The notes under the pieces are model-generated. The model saw only the letters and a program-made list of their open reading frames with translations, ran no database searches and was not told the origin of the DNA. 56,010 bases of DNA, from the NCBI GenBank assembly GCA_003565555.1, contig PXBH01000151.1, positions 1-56,010 of the forward strand, in the 5' to 3' direction. This document shows positions 54,136 through 56,010 of this stretch, one piece after another; the first letter of the stretch is position 1, and each line of letters begins with the position of its first letter. The DNA is from Cryomorphaceae bacterium (GTDB lineage Bacteria > Bacteroidota > Bacteroidia > Flavobacteriales_D > Cryomorphaceae). Position numbers and translations under genes: made by a program.

Positions 54136-54143
54136 TACTTTTG
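54136..54143 (+). promoter_or_regulatory. Candidate -7 element of mgtE
   Basis: TACTTTTG, a perfect TAnnTTTG match, ends 17 bases before the mgtE ATG at 54161. No TTTG is found at the expected upstream distance. Confidence 0.5.
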
Positions 54144-54160
54144 CGCTTTACTGACAGGAC

Positions 54161-55525
54161 ATGCAGTTCGAATTGACAAAAGAATATCTCGAAGACCTTC
54201 GCGAAGCCATTTCCGAAGGCAGGGATACCTATATCACAGAGGAATTCGAACCCCTGCACCCCGCTGATGTCGCTGAGATTTTCAGGGAACTCAAAACTGC
54301 CGAAGCAGGTTACGTCTTCAAGCTGCTCGAAAACGAGAAGGCCGCAGAGGTCATGATCGAGCTCGACGAAGACAACCGCGAAAAGCTGCTCTCCACGCTC
54401 ACCTCAAGAGAAATTGCCGAGCAGGTCATCGACCACATCGATTCCGACGACGCTGCCGACGTACTCTCCGAACTCAATGAAGAGAAGCAGGCTGAAGTAC
54501 TTGCCCTGCTTTCAGACCAAGACCAAAAGGACGGAATATCCGACCTGCTGCGCTACGATGATGATTCGGCGGGGGGCTTGATGGCCACTGAGCTCGTAAA
54601 GGTAAAAAGCAACTGGTCCATCGCCAGAGGCATCCGCGAAATGCGGAAGCAGGCAGAGCACGTCGATCAGGTCTACACCATCTATGTGGTGGATGATGAG
54701 GACCGCCTCACCGGGGTATTGCCTTTGAAGAAGCTGCTTTTCAGTTCATCTTCGATCAAAACTAAAATTTCTGAGATTTACGATGAAGATCCCGTCCGCT
54801 ACGTATTTCCCGATACGGAAGGCGAAGAGTGTGCCAAGATCATGGAAAAATATGATCTGGTGGCCCTGCCTGTAGTGGACAAGGACATGCGCCTCATGGG
54901 GCGCATCACCATCGATGATGTGGTGGATTTCATCAAAGAAGAGGCGGAAAAAGATTACCAGCTCGCCTCGGGTATCTCCGAATCCGTAGAGGCCTCTGAC
55001 AATATCTGGCTCCTCTCCCGCGCGCGCCTCCCCTGGCTGCTCATCGGCCTGTTCGGGGGAATGATTGTATCTAAAGTAATCGGACAGTTTGAAGCGCAAC
55101 TGGAAGAAGTGGCGATCCTTGTGATTTTCATGCCGCTCATCGCCGCTATGGCCGGAAATGTGGGGGTTCAATCTTCAGCCATTGTGGTGCAGGGCCTCGC
55201 CAACAAGACCCTCAGCACTTCATCCGTGTTCAATCGGCTCATGAAAGAATTTTCCGTTGGCTTGCTGAACGGATTCATTTGCGGGATCGTCATATTCCTG
55301 TACAGCCTCATCTTCGAGGGGAATATGGCCCTGAGCTATACCGTGGGTATTTCTTTGCTCACAGTGATCCTCATCGCAGCCCTTTTCGGCACGCTGGTTC
55401 CGCTCACCCTCGACAAGCTTAAAATTGACCCGGCCCTCGCCACCGGTCCTTTCATTACTACGAGCAATGACATTATAGGTCTCACGGTATATTTCTCATT
55501 CGCCAAATATTTCTTCGGAATTTAA
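54161..55525 (+). CDS. mgtE: Magnesium transporter MgtE
   Basis: MgtE is a magnesium channel gated by internal Mg2+. The 454-residue protein has the N domain (HPADVAEIFRELKTAEAGYV, with repeated DD-x-x-D-x-L helices), two CBS domains (VYTIYVVDDEDRLTGVLPLK; YDLVALPVVDKDMRLMGRIT) and five C-terminal membrane helices with the pore sequence FMPLIAAMAGNVGVQSSAIV. Normal length. It ends directly before the next start codon. Confidence 0.97.
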   Translation: MQFELTKEYLEDLREAISEGRDTYITEEFEPLHPADVAEIFRELKTAEAGYVFKLLENEKAAEVMIELDEDNREKLLSTLTSREIAEQVIDHIDSDDAADVLSELNEEKQAEVLALLSDQDQKDGISDLLRYDDDSAGGLMATELVKVKSNWSIARGIREMRKQAEHVDQVYTIYVVDDEDRLTGVLPLKKLLFSSSSIKTKISEIYDEDPVRYVFPDTEGEECAKIMEKYDLVALPVVDKDMRLMGRITIDDVVDFIKEEAEKDYQLASGISESVEASDNIWLLSRARLPWLLIGLFGGMIVSKVIGQFEAQLEEVAILVIFMPLIAAMAGNVGVQSSAIVVQGLANKTLSTSSVFNRLMKEFSVGLLNGFICGIVIFLYSLIFEGNMALSYTVGISLLTVILIAALFGTLVPLTLDKLKIDPALATGPFITTSNDIIGLTVYFSFAKYFFGI

Positions 55526-56010
55526 ATGCGGGTGCTCTTTCTCGATAGCGTGCATCCCGCACTGGAGGAGGCCCTCACGGAAAAGGGTGCGGTATGTGTA
55601 CACGAATTAAACGCACCCTACGAAGACGTACTGCGGCAAATCGGGAACTACCACGGGCTGGTGGTGCGAAGCCGCCTTCCCATAGACGCTGAATTGCTCC
55701 GCGCAGGAGGCAAGCTGCAATTCGTGGCAAGGTCGGGCTCGGGACTTGAAAATATTGACACGTCGGCAGCCGAGGAATGCGGCATAAGGGTATACAGCTC
55801 GCCGGAAGGCAATTGCACGGCAGTGGGCGAGCATGCCACAGGGATGCTGCTTACCCTTCTACGCCACCTCAAACGCGCCGATGCTGAGGTGCGTACCGGG
55901 ATATGGGAGCGCGAAGGCAATCGGGGTACGGAATTGGGCGGGCTCACCGTGGGCATTATCGGCTACGGCCACACGGGCCGAGCATTTGCGCGTTGCTTGT
56001 CAGGCTTTTC
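55526..56010 (+). CDS. D-isomer 2-hydroxyacid dehydrogenase, N-terminal part (3' end outside window)
   Basis: The gene begins with ATG immediately after the mgtE stop and runs off the window after about 161 codons. The start MRVLFLDSVHPALEEALTEK and the SGSGLENIDTSAAEECGIRV strand-helix unit fit the substrate-binding domain, then the Rossmann motif GIIGYGHTGRAFAR opens the NAD domain. SerA-type 3-phosphoglycerate dehydrogenases and other family members cannot be separated from this half. Catalytic Arg/Glu/His lie beyond the edge. Confidence 0.85.
   Translation, partial: MRVLFLDSVHPALEEALTEKGAVCVHELNAPYEDVLRQIGNYHGLVVRSRLPIDAELLRAGGKLQFVARSGSGLENIDTSAAEECGIRVYSSPEGNCTAVGEHATGMLLTLLRHLKRADAEVRTGIWEREGNRGTELGGLTVGIIGYGHTGRAFARCLSGF

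Overview
The window reads as a chromosomal segment of an aerobic, probably gliding member of the Bacteroidota, most likely Flavobacteriales. The evidence is a complete type IX secretion/gliding motor cluster (PorP/SprF-like, gldK, gldL, gldM, gldN), gldE-gldD next to ssb and mutY, heme A synthase, start regions almost without Shine-Dalgarno sequences, and promoters of the Bacteroidota type (TTTG, about 19 bases, TAnnTTTG). Base composition is near 50 % G+C. I see no insertion sequence, prophage, CRISPR array, rRNA or tRNA. It is mostly conserved core genome.

Layout. 1-318: end of a mannose-1-phosphate guanylyltransferase gene, followed by a repeat-rich gap (319-715). 716-4938, minus strand: an RDD membrane protein, recX, prfB (with a programmed +1 frameshift), an ArsC-family gene and fumC. 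4992-11171, plus strand: a tightly overlapping MoxR-type operon (SpoIIM-like, DUF4129, DUF4350, MoxR ATPase, DUF58). 11202-13754, minus strand: HU protein, a TPR protein, a 30-residue basic protein likely to be ribosomal, and RNase E/G. 13889-17411, plus strand: mutY, ssb, gldE, gldD. 17434-19085, minus strand: heme A synthase and a heavy-metal-associated lipoprotein. 19197-24725, plus strand: EamA transporter, rplU-rpmA, serS, a small lipoprotein and a TPR protein. 25003-28348, minus strand: MFS transporter and a two-component pair. 28459-28635: an unrecognised 58-residue gene bracketed by terminators. 28786-35323, minus strand: miaB, a sigma-54 activator, lptE, a TPR-like protein, secG, groES, groEL. 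35555-45108, plus strand: topA, a ureohydrolase homologue with altered metal ligands, then the T9SS cluster. 45266-47167: an ABC-F ATPase. 47172-50616, minus strand: HlyD-like adaptor, VTC-type polyphosphate polymerase, DUF4956 membrane protein and a surface lipoprotein. 51687-52919 and 50944-51690, minus strand: an alkylglycerol-monooxygenase-like hydroxylase with a lysoplasmalogenase. 53006-56010, plus strand: DUF4286 protein, rsmA, mgtE and the start of a hydroxyacid dehydrogenase gene.

How they work together. GldK/L/M/N with the PorP-like protein form the T9SS trans-envelope complex and its proton-driven motor. The VTC/DUF4956/HlyD/lipoprotein operon looks like an envelope-linked polyphosphate module. 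The hydroxylase and lysoplasmalogenase together look like an ether-lipid breakdown pair. These two operons and the altered ureohydrolase beside the T9SS genes are the best candidates for undescribed biology. Several start codons were moved from the longest reading frame, using promoter position, signal peptides or conserved N-termini.
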